This document shows positions 46,977 through 55,906 of a stretch of 64,000 bases of DNA, piece by piece. Source of the stretch: Nonomuraea sediminis (lineage in GTDB: Bacteria; Actinomycetota; Actinomycetes; Streptosporangiales; Streptosporangiaceae); contig NZ_JAHDTI010000004.1 of the NCBI RefSeq assembly GCF_018531495.1, positions 1-64,000 on the forward strand, given 5' to 3'. The position numbers were made by a program, and so were the translations under genes. Every line of letters begins with the position of its first letter. Position 1 is the stretch's first letter. The notes under the pieces were generated by a model. The model was given only the letters and a program-made list of their open reading frames with translations, was not told the origin of the DNA and searched no databases.

Positions 46977-47445
46977 GAAGTTCCCCTCTCAGCTTGGACG
47001 GATCATGCGCAGAGCGTAGACGACCGCCTCAAGCTCTCGCCGGGACCGCTGGGACAGGCCGGTCTCATCGAGCATACGCACGACTGACCCTCAAGATCAT
47101 GTGCGGTTTGCGCGTCCAGGACCGATGGGCGCAGCATCACCAACGCCCAGAGGGTGTGGATCACCACGTCCACATACGGGTTGAGGCGTCCAGTTTGCTC
47201 GTCAGGTGGCGGAGCACAAGGGTGCCCCGCCAAACATCGGACTTGAGCCTTGCCCTCCGCCTGCGGGTAGCGCAACAGCGCGAATGTTCGCCTCTTTAGC
47301 TCGAAGCTCTGCCTGTATGCCGAGGCGAAGGAAAGGCGTTCGCTACGCTCACACGCTCTATTTGAGGGGCCCCACCCGTCGCCCATCTCGGTGGTTGCCT
47401 GACTGATGCCCTCCCGCTCTGCCGTGGCGGGCGGTCACCGACCTC
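46977..47445. other. Gap with dispersed repeat copy 3
   Basis: Apart from the repeat at 47332-47434 I see no supported gene. A long minus-strand frame runs through the gap, but part of it is the repeat read as protein and the rest shows no family features. Confidence 0.5.
47332..47434 (+). repeat. Dispersed repeat, copy 3
   Basis: AAAGGCGTTCGCTACGCTCA followed by CACGCTCTATTTGAGGGG, CCCACCCGTCGCCCATC and CTGATGCCCTCCC matches copy 1 closely, in the same orientation. Copies 1 and 3 flank 1.6 kb containing the orphan antitoxin and the HD gene. Confidence 0.75.
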
Positions 47446-47745
47446 TCAGGCCGCCGAAGTCCGAAGGCTCAGACGGACTTCCAAGTCGGCATCCAGCGCG
47501 TTCGCCAGGCGTTCGATGATCGGCAGCGTGGGGATGGTGCCGCCTGCTTCGAATCGGGCCACTGTGGGCTGGGTCATTCCAGCGGCGCGCGCCAGGTCGT
47601 TCTGACTCAGGCCACGAGCCTCCCGCATAGTCCGAACGGTCTTTCCGAGCTCGTGCGCCAGGCGTGCTGCCTCGTACGCCTCGGTGGCTCCCGGCTCGGC
47701 CATGCGGCGATTCCTGATTTCTCGCCAGCTCATCCGTTCGGTCAT
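47446..47745 (-). CDS. XRE-family HTH protein (HigA-like, orphan)
   Basis: A 99-residue DNA-binding protein. The helix-turn-helix is at TVRTMREARGLSQNDLARAA, then GMTQPTVARFEAGGTIPTLP and ERLANALDADLEVRLSL. N-terminal MSWREIRNRRM-type sequence is common in HigA-like antitoxins, whose toxin gene is usually directly upstream. Here the 120 bp upstream encode no toxin-like protein. GAGGAGG lies five bases before the ATG, so expression is likely. Confidence 0.85.
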   Translation of the reverse strand: MTERMSWREIRNRRMAEPGATEAYEAARLAHELGKTVRTMREARGLSQNDLARAAGMTQPTVARFEAGGTIPTLPIIERLANALDADLEVRLSLRTSAA

Positions 47746-47868
47746 ACCGCCTCCTCGTCGTCGAGCGTGGGCCGCGCTGTGTTTGCCTGGAAATTGGATT
47801 GTCGTGCGGTTCGAGGAGCGTCATGCTCACGTCGAGGCCTTCGACTGTGCGCGAGAGGATGGAAGACC

Positions 47869-48102
47869 GTGGACGGAGATCGAGTGCGGTGGGAGTTGCG
47901 CGTAGAGATGTACGCCACCCCAGAGCAGGCACGGGACGTTGAGGAAAAGGTGCAACGCCTGCTGTGCCCTGATCCTGATCACCTTCCACCATGTCCGATC
48001 CCCTGGTCTGTCGGGCTTTTCGAGGCCGAAGGTGATGATGCAGCGGGTCTAGAAGAGCAGTACCTGATCGAGCATGGTGGGAACGGTGCGGCTAGTCGAT
48101 GA
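47869..48102 (+). CDS. Hypothetical small protein
   Basis: A 77-residue frame from GTG with GGAAG nearby. RWELRVEMYATPEQARDVEE and LLCPDPDHLPPCPIPWSVG give a mixed alpha/beta look with three Cys. I do not recognise the family. It is divergent from the XRE gene. GC content is below that of the flanking core genes. An overlapping frame (48074-48313) could encode a further small protein but has less support. Confidence 0.4.
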   Translation: MDGDRVRWELRVEMYATPEQARDVEEKVQRLLCPDPDHLPPCPIPWSVGLFEAEGDDAAGLEEQYLIEHGGNGAASR

Positions 48103-48367
48103 AACCGTCTCACGGGCAAGCGGGGACGTGGCCTGCCTCGAGCGCGGGATCTCGTCATTCTTCGTGTTGCGCGTCAAACGAATGGGCTCCGGCTCAATTC
48201 CGATGTTCTCGGTGACACAGCGTGGAGGCGTCAGGACTAAGTGGGCCAGAGCCCATCAATACCACGCATCCACTGACATCTTTGCCGCGCTCAACAGCAT
48301 TCCAGGCCCATGATTGCCGCAACTGGATGGGGTGGCTCCTAGGCGACTTGGAAGCTGTCTTCCTAGT

Positions 48368-48625
48368 ATGGTGGTCGCGCTCGAGAACCTGCCTCCACAC
48401 ATGCGCAAGCTCGCCGAAGTCGCAGAGATCGTGGCGGCAGCCGGTGCCACTGCGGATTGGCTGCACCACCTTCAACGGGGGACGTGCTTGTTGCGTGTGA
48501 TCAAAGACGGCAGGATCTCGCCGATGATCTATATCCCTGCGAACCCGGATCGGGCTCCCACTCTGTATGCCGAGGCGCTGGAAGAGCTGCGGGCTGCGAT
48601 CAAGGAGATGGAGACAGGGCGATGA
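48368..48625 (+). CDS. Hypothetical small protein upstream of a HicB-like gene
   Basis: An 85-residue protein: ENLPPHMRKLAEVAEIVAAA, GATADWLHHLQRGTCLLRVI, a strand ISPMIYIPANPD and a C-terminal helix YAEALEELRAAIKEME. Its stop overlaps the next start as ATGA, so the pair forms one unit, arranged as in a toxin-antitoxin operon. I cannot assign it to a known toxin family. The start is uncertain (TTG 48314 in frame). Confidence 0.5.
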   Translation: MVVALENLPPHMRKLAEVAEIVAAAGATADWLHHLQRGTCLLRVIKDGRISPMIYIPANPDRAPTLYAEALEELRAAIKEMETGR

Positions 48626-48996
48626 GCGAGCCGATCGTTTACACGATCACCTTCGAGGAAGGGCATTGGGTGGCCCGGGATCCTTCGAAGCGGGTTCGCG
48701 GTGTGGCCGTGGCTTTGTCGTTGACCCAGATGGAAAGAGAGCTCAACCAGGCCCATGTCTGGGCGTGGCCGGATGACACGCCCGCCGTCGAGCTCTCCTT
48801 CGACTTGCCGGAGGAATTGTCGGACCTGGTGTCTGAGTATCAGCGGGAGAAGAGGCTTGCCGAGGCGCACACCAGGAAGGCTGCCGAACTGGCCCGACGT
48901 GCGGCGACCGCGCTGACGGGGCTCTGGTCGGAACCGGACACGGCCCGCATTCTCGGTATCTCCAAGCAGCGAGTCCATCAGCTCAAGGTCGGCTAG
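48622..48996 (+). CDS. HicB-like protein with C-terminal HTH
   Basis: A 124-residue protein. Residues 1-45 (YTITFEEGHWVARDPSKRVR, SLTQMERELNQAHVWAW) look like the partial-RNase-H fold of HicB antitoxins. A helical middle follows, and the C-terminus is a DNA-binding segment (TARILGISKQRVHQLKVG). This layout is known for actinobacterial HicB-type antitoxins that autoregulate. The overlapping upstream gene would be the natural partner. Confidence 0.6.
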   Translation: MSEPIVYTITFEEGHWVARDPSKRVRGVAVALSLTQMERELNQAHVWAWPDDTPAVELSFDLPEELSDLVSEYQREKRLAEAHTRKAAELARRAATALTGLWSEPDTARILGISKQRVHQLKVG

Positions 48997-49193
48997 CCAG
49001 GTCAGTCTTGGCCAGGCTTGAAGTAGGCCCCGCTTCTCGGGAAGCGAGCGGCCAGGTCACTTGGGACGGACGAGGCTCACGGAATGCGGACAGAGGCGCC
49101 GCTGGGCCGCGCGCCGACATGGTGAACGGCGTGGGCGCGGCCAGCCGAGCGGGGCGTGGTCGTTCCCGGTGGGATGAATGGGCCCCCGACGGG

Positions 49194-49655
49194 TCAGGTT
49201 AGGTCTCTCATTCTCATGCCATATCTGTCTGCCGCGGCGATGAGCATGCTCAGGTCGGTTGGCGCGGCTGATGGTGGCTGGTGAGCGGGGGCTCGTTCGC
49301 CGATTTCGGCGAAGAACTCGTCCATGCCGCCAGGGTTGTAGATGACGAGTACGCGGGCGGTGCTGGTGGGCTCGAAGTTCTCCCAGGTGCCTTCCGGGAT
49401 GTAGAAGAAGGAGCCGGGGCCTCCTTCCACGGTTTCCTGGCCGATGTGGAAGCGGATCGTGCCGTCCAGGACGTAGACCGACTCACCCCCGGGGTGCGTG
49501 TGCGATGGTGGGCCGCCGCCGACTGGGATGGTCATCTCCATGATCGTGAGGGCGCCGTTGGTTTCGCTGCCTGCCGCCTTGACCTCGTAGAGGCCGCCGA
49601 GCATCCAGAAGGCGTCCCCTTCGCCCGGCTTTCGGGCGATCACCGTGTCGGCCAT
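49194..49655 (-). CDS. Cupin-domain protein (quercetinase-like)
   Basis: A 153-residue single cupin. Motif 1 is PSHTHPGGESVYVLDGTIRF, with His-x-His and Glu as metal ligands, and motif 2 is GGPGSFFYIPEGTWENFE, where the usual second His is not obvious. Small cupins of this type are annotated as quercetin dioxygenase-like, with unknown substrates. ATG at 49655 has GGGAG just upstream. Monocistronic. Confidence 0.85.
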   Translation of the reverse strand: MADTVIARKPGEGDAFWMLGGLYEVKAAGSETNGALTIMEMTIPVGGGPPSHTHPGGESVYVLDGTIRFHIGQETVEGGPGSFFYIPEGTWENFEPTSTARVLVIYNPGGMDEFFAEIGERAPAHQPPSAAPTDLSMLIAAADRYGMRMRDLT

Positions 49656-49780
49656 CTCCCGCTCCCTTCGTGGGCAGAAATCCCCCTTAACCTCACCTGA
49701 ACAGGCACGACGCTCACGCGTCAAGAACCAGGACACCGCGTGGGCGTTCGTTGAGTGGCTGCTGGCGAACAAGGACCAGA

Positions 49781-49808
49781 GCGGGCGGATCCACGGGGAT
49801 CCGCCCGC
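49781..49808. terminator. Perfect 12-bp hairpin between cupin and peptidase genes
   Basis: GCGGGCGGATCC (49781-49792) and GGATCCGCCCGC (49797-49808) form a perfect stem with a four-base loop. It lies downstream of the S15 peptidase gene (minus strand) and upstream of the cupin, so it probably separates their transcripts. No T-tract on either side. Confidence 0.6.
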
Positions 49809-49933
49809 CGTACTCCCGAGGCCAGTCCGGCGGGCGGACTGAGAATCGGGGTGCTTCCACGCCGACCAGATCAACCTGGCCAGGTGCGAACCGGTGATCC
49901 AGCCGGTGCACCGGCGTAGTGAGAGGTCGTCGG

Positions 49934-51805
49934 CTAGGAGAGGGTGATCGGGAGGGAGAGGGAGGAGTGGGCGGGGGAGAGTTCGATCTGGGTTCCTGGT
50001 GGGTAGCGGAGCGTGTAGTCCACGTCTGTTGAGATGATCACCAGGCCGATCTTGTGGCCCTTCTTGAACAGGTAGTCCTTGGGCTGGAAGTCCCAGGTGA
50101 AGCTGTACGGCTTGCCGGGGCGCAGTGGCTCGGTGACGTCGGGGCGGTGCCGGTTGCGCGCGTCGAGCCAGGCCCTGGAGACGATCTTCCAGGGCGTCTC
50201 GGCGGTGCCGAGCTTCCTGATCGCCGTGCAGCCCGTGTCGCCGGGGATGCCCTGGCCGTAGCAGAGCGTCTCACCCGTGGGCACGAGGGTGCCGTTGGCG
50301 CGGACGTCCGTGCCGTAGTCCACCAGCAGCGCCGTCAGGTACGGCGAGGCGCCGCCCCGGAACGAGGCGCGCACCGACACGTACGGCGTGCCCGACATCC
50401 GGACGTCGGATTCGAGCGGATCGGTCAGGTAGGCCAGACGGTTCGGATCCCCGCCGGGCGCGGTCTCGACGAGCTGCTCCGCCGTACGGACCTTCTGGTC
50501 GACGAACGACTCGGGAGGTGACAGCGGCCGGGGCGTGAGGCCGAGCTTGCCGTCCGAGCCGAGCCAGAGCCGCACCGGGGAGGTGCGGGGGAGCGGCCAT
50601 GAGGCGGCCTGCTGCCACTGACCTGGGCCGATCTCGATGTCGGCCTGCGGCTCGCGCATGATGCCGCTGTCGATGCCGTAGAGCCAGTAGTCGAACCAGC
50701 CGTGCAGCTGGCGCAGCCACTCGACGGTGCGCAGGTTGAAGGGGTTCATGTGGGTGCCCTGGTGGAGCCAGATCTTGCGCGGCACGTGCCGTTTGGCCAG
50801 GGCGTACCACCACTGGGCGAACTGCTTGCTCTTGACGTTCCAGTCGTTGAGCCCGTGGACGAGGAAGACGCTGGCCTTCACGCGCGAGACGTCGTTGAGG
50901 TAGTTGCGGGCGTCCCAGAAGGCGCTGTAGTCGCCGGTGATCCTGTCCTGCGTGTTCGTCAGGTAGTCCATCGTCGCCTTGCACACGTTCTGGCCGTCGG
51001 CCCTGGTCAGGACGTATTTGGCGAGCACGTCGGTGTCCTCGCCCTGGAAGCCGCCGGGGGCGAGGACGCCGCCGTTGGCGCGGTAGTAGTCGTACCAGGA
51101 GGAGATGGCGGCGATCGGCACGATCGTCTTCAGCCCCTCGACGCCCGTGGTGGCTACGGCGTTGGGCAGCGTGCCGTTGTAGGAGACGCCGATCATGCCG
51201 ACGTTGCCGGTCGACCAGGTCGCCTCGACGGGCCGGCCGTCGGCGGTGAAGCCCCTGGCCCGCCCGTTGAGCCAGTCGATGGCGGCCTTCGGGCCGAGGG
51301 TCTCGTTGCGGTCGCCGGTGGTGGGGCAGCCGGTGGCGCGGCCGCTGCCCAGGTTCTCCACCAGGGCGATGGCGTAGCCGCGGGGCAGGAAGTAGTTGTC
51401 GTAGTAGCCGTCGAAGGGCTCGGCGGCGAGTTTGCTGCTCGACGACAGCAGCGAGGGCAGCGGGTTGCCGTTCTCGTCGACGTCGACGACGTGGTTGGCG
51501 ACGTCGTTGCCGCCGGCGTAGTAGGGGCTGGCCTCCATGATCACCGGGACCTTGAGTCCCTGGTCGGTCTCCTTGGGCCGCAGGATGTCGACGGCCACCC
51601 TGTCGGGCTTGCCGTCGCTGTCGCTGTCGACGCCCGCGACCTCCACGTAGACGGTCTGCTTGACCGCGTCGGCGCGGGAGAAGACGGGCTGGGTCGCGTT
51701 GTTCTCGATCTTGATCGCTGGAGTGTCCGCATGGGCGGTCGCGGTGCTCATCGCCAGGACGAGGGCGGTCGCCAGCGGAATGGCTAACGATCTTCGAGCA
51801 AGCAT
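49934..51805 (-). CDS. Secreted Xaa-Pro dipeptidyl-peptidase (S15/CocE family)
   Basis: A 623-residue secreted alpha/beta hydrolase. Signal peptide MLARRSLAIPLATALVLAMS ending at AHAD. The triad is visible: Ser in GMIGVSYNGTLPN, Asp in HGLNDWNVK and His in WLHQGTHMNPFN. The C-terminal third is a beta-sandwich with RLWLGSDGKLG and SFTWDFQPKDYLFKKGHKIG. It matches actinobacterial Xaa-Pro dipeptidyl-peptidases, which remove X-Pro from peptides outside the cell. The start was placed at ATG 51805, with AGGGAG six bases upstream, rather than at the frame start 30 bp earlier. Confidence 0.93.
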   Translation of the reverse strand: MLARRSLAIPLATALVLAMSTATAHADTPAIKIENNATQPVFSRADAVKQTVYVEVAGVDSDSDGKPDRVAVDILRPKETDQGLKVPVIMEASPYYAGGNDVANHVVDVDENGNPLPSLLSSSSKLAAEPFDGYYDNYFLPRGYAIALVENLGSGRATGCPTTGDRNETLGPKAAIDWLNGRARGFTADGRPVEATWSTGNVGMIGVSYNGTLPNAVATTGVEGLKTIVPIAAISSWYDYYRANGGVLAPGGFQGEDTDVLAKYVLTRADGQNVCKATMDYLTNTQDRITGDYSAFWDARNYLNDVSRVKASVFLVHGLNDWNVKSKQFAQWWYALAKRHVPRKIWLHQGTHMNPFNLRTVEWLRQLHGWFDYWLYGIDSGIMREPQADIEIGPGQWQQAASWPLPRTSPVRLWLGSDGKLGLTPRPLSPPESFVDQKVRTAEQLVETAPGGDPNRLAYLTDPLESDVRMSGTPYVSVRASFRGGASPYLTALLVDYGTDVRANGTLVPTGETLCYGQGIPGDTGCTAIRKLGTAETPWKIVSRAWLDARNRHRPDVTEPLRPGKPYSFTWDFQPKDYLFKKGHKIGLVIISTDVDYTLRYPPGTQIELSPAHSSLSLPITLS

Positions 51806-52045
51806 GCCTGACTCCCTAATGGCAAAAAGTTCCACCTACAAGTGCAAACTTCTGACAAGGAAGAGCGCCAGGCAAGATTACGGATCCAGGTCACAGACGC
51901 GACTGATGTCGATAACGGAGCGGTTGCGACCCTGTGTCCCGGTTTGGTTGTCCCTGGTCAAGCAACTATCTTCCGTGCAGGGTTGCCGTACATTTCTTCG
52001 CGCCTGCGATGAAGTTTGACGGCGGGGAAATGGAAGGGAGTCGCC

Positions 52046-53116
52046 TTGCTCAGCAAGCGATTCGGCAGGATGGCGGTCGGCGCGTTCGCCGGCGCCATGC
52101 TCATGGCCGCCGCGGCGTGCGGTGGCAGCGGCGGAGGCGGCACCACCTCGAGCGCGCAGCCTTCGGGCGCGGCGAGCAGTGAGGCGCCGAAGTCGGGGGC
52201 GCTGAAGGTCGGCCTGGCGTTCGACGTCGGCGGCCGCGGTGACAAGTCGTTCAACGACTCGGCTTACGCCGGCCTGGAGAAGGCGCAGAAGGACCTCGGC
52301 GCCGAGGTCAAGGACCTGAGCCCGAAGGCCGACGGCTCTGACCGCGGCGCGCTGCTCCAGCAGCTGGCGGACGCGGGCTACAACCCGATCGTCGCGGTGG
52401 GCTTCGCCTACGGCGACGACGTCAAGAAGGTGGCGGCCGAGTACCCCGAGGTCCAGTTCGCCATCGTCGACTCCGCCTCCAACGCGCCCAACGTGACCGG
52501 CCTGCAGTTCGCCGAGGAGCAGGGCTCCTACCTGGCGGGCGTCGTGGCGGCGCTGAAGACCAAGACCAACCACGTGGGCTTCGTGGGCGGCGTCGAGACC
52601 GACCTGATCAAGAAGTTCGAGGCGGGCTTCCTGGCGGGCGTCAAGGCCACCAACCCCAAGGTCAAGATCGACACGAAGTACCTGACGCCTGACGGCGACT
52701 TCAGCGGCTTCAAGGCCCCCGACAAGGGCAAGGTCGCGGCCGACAAGATGTACCAGGACGGCGCGGACATCGTCTACCACGCGGCCGGCGACTCCGGTCA
52801 GGGCGTCTTCCAGGCCGCCGCGGCCGCCAAGAAGAAGGCCATCGGCGTCGACTCCGACCAGCGGCAGACCGTGGACGCGGCGCTGCAGCCGGTCATCATG
52901 ACCTCGATGCTCAAGCGCGTCGACGTCGGCGTCTTCGAGTACATCAAGGCCTTCCAGGGCGGCGCCAAGGGCGGCAGCAACACCATCTACGACCTGAAGG
53001 TCGACGGCGTGGGCCTGGCCACCACCGGCGGCGAGATCGACGACATCAAGGACAAGATCGACGCTGCCAAGCAGAAGATCATCAGCGGCGAGATTCAGGT
53101 TCCGACCAAGCCGTAA
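52046..53116 (+). CDS. BMP-family nucleoside-binding lipoprotein
   Basis: A 356-residue substrate-binding lipoprotein of the BmpA/PnrA family, which captures purine or pyrimidine nucleosides for an ABC importer. The lipobox is near residue 25 (LMAAAACGG), followed by a Gly/Ser linker. The domain has VGLAFDVGGRGDKSFNDSAY, PIVAVGFAYGDDVKKVA, EEQGSYLAGVVAAL, VGFVGGVETDLIKKFEAGF and AIGVDSDQ. TTG at 52046 is chosen because GGAAGGGAG lies five bases upstream. First gene of the salvage operon; the 240-bp region before it holds its promoter. Confidence 0.94.
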   Translation: MLSKRFGRMAVGAFAGAMLMAAAACGGSGGGGTTSSAQPSGAASSEAPKSGALKVGLAFDVGGRGDKSFNDSAYAGLEKAQKDLGAEVKDLSPKADGSDRGALLQQLADAGYNPIVAVGFAYGDDVKKVAAEYPEVQFAIVDSASNAPNVTGLQFAEEQGSYLAGVVAALKTKTNHVGFVGGVETDLIKKFEAGFLAGVKATNPKVKIDTKYLTPDGDFSGFKAPDKGKVAADKMYQDGADIVYHAAGDSGQGVFQAAAAAKKKAIGVDSDQRQTVDAALQPVIMTSMLKRVDVGVFEYIKAFQGGAKGGSNTIYDLKVDGVGLATTGGEIDDIKDKIDAAKQKIISGEIQVPTKP

Positions 53117-53139
53117 CCTGGGTGACAACGACGATTGAG

Positions 53140-53172
53140 GGCCCGGGGTCCGAAAACGGAATCCCGGGCCTT
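53140..53172 (+). terminator. Attenuating hairpin between the BMP and ATPase genes
   Basis: GGCCCGGG (53140-53147) pairs with CCCGGGCC (53163-53170) and TCCG with CGGA around an AAAA loop, with a small bulge and only TT after it. Such a hairpin would let the binding protein be made in excess over the transporter. Confidence 0.7.
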
Positions 53173-53219
53173 CGGTCTATCCGCCCCCCACGAGGAGAAT
53201 GCATGAGCGGGAGCGAACA

Positions 53220-54767
53220 ATGACTTCCGACACCCTCGCACCGGCGAAACCGGCCGTCGACCTGGAGGGCATCACCAAACGCTTCCCCGGCGTCGTCGCC
53301 AATCACGACATTCGCATCACCGTCGCCGCAGGCACCGTGCACGCCATTGTCGGCGAGAACGGCGCGGGCAAGTCCACCCTGATGAAGATCCTGTACGGCA
53401 TGCAGAAGCCGGACGAGGGCACCATCAAGGTCAACGGTGAAGAGGTGTCCTTCCGCACCCCCAGCGACGCCATCGACGTCGGCATCGGCATGGTCCACCA
53501 GCACTTCATGCTGGCCGACAACTTCACGGTGCTGGAGAACATCGTCCTGGGCGCCGAGCCGAAGAAGGGCGCCAACCTCGACACTGGAGCGGCCCGCGCG
53601 CGCATCACGGAACTCGGCGAGAGCCACGGCCTGCGCGTCGACCCCGACCGCCTCGTGGAGGAGCTGGGCGTCGGCGACAGGCAGCGCGTGGAGATCCTCA
53701 AGGTCCTCTACCGCGGCGCCCGCATCCTCATCCTGGACGAGCCCACCGCCGTGCTGGTGCCCCAGGAGGTCGACGAGCTCTTCGACAACCTGCGCGAGCT
53801 CAAGGCCGACGGCCTGACCGTCATCTTCATCTCCCACAAGCTGGACGAGGTGCTCAACATCGCCGACGAGATCACCGTGATCCGTCGCGGCACCACCGTC
53901 ACCAGCGTGCCGCGCAGCGCTGTCACCGACGCGCGCCAGCTGGCCGAGATGATGGTCGGCAGCGAGCTGCCCACCCCGGAGACCCGCGAGTCGACCGTCA
54001 CCGACAGGGTGATGCTCGACGTGAAGGGCCTCACGCTGAGCGGCGGCGACGGCGGCCGTCCCCTGCTGTCGGACGTGACGTTCCCCGTCCACGCGGGCGA
54101 GGTCGTCGGCATCGCCGGCGTCGAGGGCAACGGCCAGTCCGAGCTGATCGAGGCGATCATGGGCATGCGCGCCCTCAACGGCGGCGCGATCCACCTGGGC
54201 GAGGAGGACATCACCTCCTGGGCCACGCTCAAGCGCCGCGAGGCGGGCATCGGCTACATCCCGGAAGACCGGCACCGACAGGGACTGCTGCTGCAGGCCT
54301 CCCTCTGGGAGAACCGGGTGCTCGGCCACCAGACCAGGCCGCCGGCGAGCAAGGGCATCTGGATCAACAGGAAGGCCTCCAGGGCCGACACCGAGCGCAT
54401 CGTCAAGGAGTACGACGTCCGCACGCCCAGCGTGGAGACCCTCGCGCTCGCGCTGTCCGGCGGCAACCAGCAGAAGCTGATCGTCGGGCGCGAGATGAGC
54501 GGCGAGCCGGTGTTCCTCATCGCCGCGCACCCCACGCGCGGCGTGGACGTGGGCGCCCAGGCCGCCATCTGGGACCACCTGCGCAACGCCAGGGCGGCCG
54601 GGCTCGCCGTACTGCTGATCTCGGCCGACCTGGACGAGCTGATCGGCCTGTCGGACACCCTGTACGTGATCCTGCGCGGACGGCTGGTGGCCAGACTCGA
54701 TCCTTCCGACGTCACCCCCGACCGGCTGGGCGGGTACATGACCGGCGCCATCACCGAGGAGACGTGA
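53220..54767 (+). CDS. Nucleoside ABC transporter ATPase (two NBDs)
   Basis: A 515-residue double ATPase of the RbsA/NupO type. NBD1 has Walker A GENGAGKSTLMKIL, VHQHFMLADNFTVLENI, the signature VGDRQRVEILKVL and Walker B ILILDEPTAVL. NBD2 has the degenerate P-loop IAGVEGNGQSELIEA, IPEDRHRQGLLL, LSGGNQQKLIVGRE and FLIAAHPTRGVDVG, as usual for the family. ATG at 53220 has GGGAG six bases upstream; ATG 53199 is too close to its own AGGAG. Its stop overlaps the next start. Confidence 0.95.
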   Translation: MTSDTLAPAKPAVDLEGITKRFPGVVANHDIRITVAAGTVHAIVGENGAGKSTLMKILYGMQKPDEGTIKVNGEEVSFRTPSDAIDVGIGMVHQHFMLADNFTVLENIVLGAEPKKGANLDTGAARARITELGESHGLRVDPDRLVEELGVGDRQRVEILKVLYRGARILILDEPTAVLVPQEVDELFDNLRELKADGLTVIFISHKLDEVLNIADEITVIRRGTTVTSVPRSAVTDARQLAEMMVGSELPTPETRESTVTDRVMLDVKGLTLSGGDGGRPLLSDVTFPVHAGEVVGIAGVEGNGQSELIEAIMGMRALNGGAIHLGEEDITSWATLKRREAGIGYIPEDRHRQGLLLQASLWENRVLGHQTRPPASKGIWINRKASRADTERIVKEYDVRTPSVETLALALSGGNQQKLIVGREMSGEPVFLIAAHPTRGVDVGAQAAIWDHLRNARAAGLAVLLISADLDELIGLSDTLYVILRGRLVARLDPSDVTPDRLGGYMTGAITEET

Positions 54768-55906
54768 TGCCCGCAGGGCTCAATCGCGCGCTGCTGACCC
54801 TGGCCGGTGCGATCGTGGCGATCGTGCTGGCCGTGGGGATCTGCAGCGTGGCCATCATCGCGGCCGGCGCCAGCCCCGTCGACGCGCTGACCGCATTCTT
54901 CAACTTCGGCGCCACCCCGCGCGCCGTGTCCACCGGCATCGCCTCGATGCTGAACCAGGCCGTGCCGCTGTTCATCTCGGGCCTGGCGGTGGCCGTCGGC
55001 TTCCGCATGAACCTCTTCAACATCGGGGTCGAGGGCCAGTACCGGATCGCGGCCATCTGCGCGGCCTACGTGGGCTCCACTTTCGTGCTGCCCGCGCCGT
55101 TCCAGATCACCGTGATCATCCTGGTGGCGATGGTGGTCGGCGGCGCGTACGCGTTCATCCCCGCCGTGCTCAAGGTCACTCGCGGGGTGAACGAGGTCAT
55201 CTCGACCATCATGCTGAACTACATCGCGATCAGCCTGGCCGCCTACCTGGTGCGCGGGCCGTTCAGGGGCGAGCGTCAGCCGGGCACCCTCACCACGAAC
55301 ACCCCGATGCTGCCCGAGTCGGCGCACTTCCCGAACCTGAACGACCTGTTCTCGCTGGTCGGGCTGCCGCCGGCGCGTGGTACGGGCCTGTGGGGCTTCC
55401 TGCTGGTGGCGGTGGTCCTCGGCGTGGTCGTCTGGCTGCTGCTCGAGCGCACCCGGTTCGGGTTCGACGTCAAGGCCAGCGGGCTGAACGCGCCCGCGGC
55501 GCTGGCCTCGGGCGTGGACCCGCGGCGGATGATCATCTCGGCGATGGTGCTGTCCGGGGCGATCGCCGGTCTGGTGGGGTTGCCGGAGATCCTGGGCGAC
55601 AAGTTCGCCTTCGGCTCCAACTTCACCCCGCAGCTCGGCTTCAGCGGCATCGCGGTGGCGCTGCTCGGGCGGAACAAGCCGCTCGGCATCGCGGTCGCCG
55701 CGCTGCTGTTCGGGTTCCTGAACCGGGCGACGGGGCCGCTGCAGTTCGCCAACGTGCCGCCCTCGGTCACCATGATCATTCAGGGGGCGATCGTCCTGCT
55801 GATCGTCATCGCCAGCGAGCTGACCGACAGGATCGCGCTCCGCCAGGAGGAACGGCGGGCAGCCAGGCACCTGGCGAAGGCTACTCCGGTGAAGGTGGGC
55901 GCGTGA
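54767..55906 (+). CDS. Nucleoside ABC transporter permease 1
   Basis: A 379-residue permease with about nine membrane helices, of the BPD_transp_2 (RbsC/NupP) family. Motifs: VAVGFRMNLFNIGVEGQYRI, VTRGVNEVISTIMLNYIAI, VKASGLNAPAALASGVDPRR and FSGIAVALLGRNKPLGI. It pairs with the next permease to form the channel. The ATG shares a base with the ATPase stop, and its own stop overlaps the next ATG. Confidence 0.95.
   Translation: MPAGLNRALLTLAGAIVAIVLAVGICSVAIIAAGASPVDALTAFFNFGATPRAVSTGIASMLNQAVPLFISGLAVAVGFRMNLFNIGVEGQYRIAAICAAYVGSTFVLPAPFQITVIILVAMVVGGAYAFIPAVLKVTRGVNEVISTIMLNYIAISLAAYLVRGPFRGERQPGTLTTNTPMLPESAHFPNLNDLFSLVGLPPARGTGLWGFLLVAVVLGVVVWLLLERTRFGFDVKASGLNAPAALASGVDPRRMIISAMVLSGAIAGLVGLPEILGDKFAFGSNFTPQLGFSGIAVALLGRNKPLGIAVAALLFGFLNRATGPLQFANVPPSVTMIIQGAIVLLIVIASELTDRIALRQEERRAARHLAKATPVKVGA

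Noticed and set aside
47003..47386. A 127-codon minus-strand frame in the gap after the HD gene
   Set aside because: Its first part is the dispersed repeat translated (ACERSERL) and the remainder has no family features or ribosome site.
48074..48313. A 79-codon plus-strand frame overlapping the small protein at 47869
   Set aside because: The composition is plausible but it overlaps the previous frame and has no ribosome site or recognisable motif, so it is mentioned only as a possibility.
49701..49842. Plus-strand frame containing NQDTAWAFVEWLLANKDQ, which looked like a fragment of a known protein
   Set aside because: Too short, no start signal, and it ends in the perfect hairpin; I could not connect it with a family.
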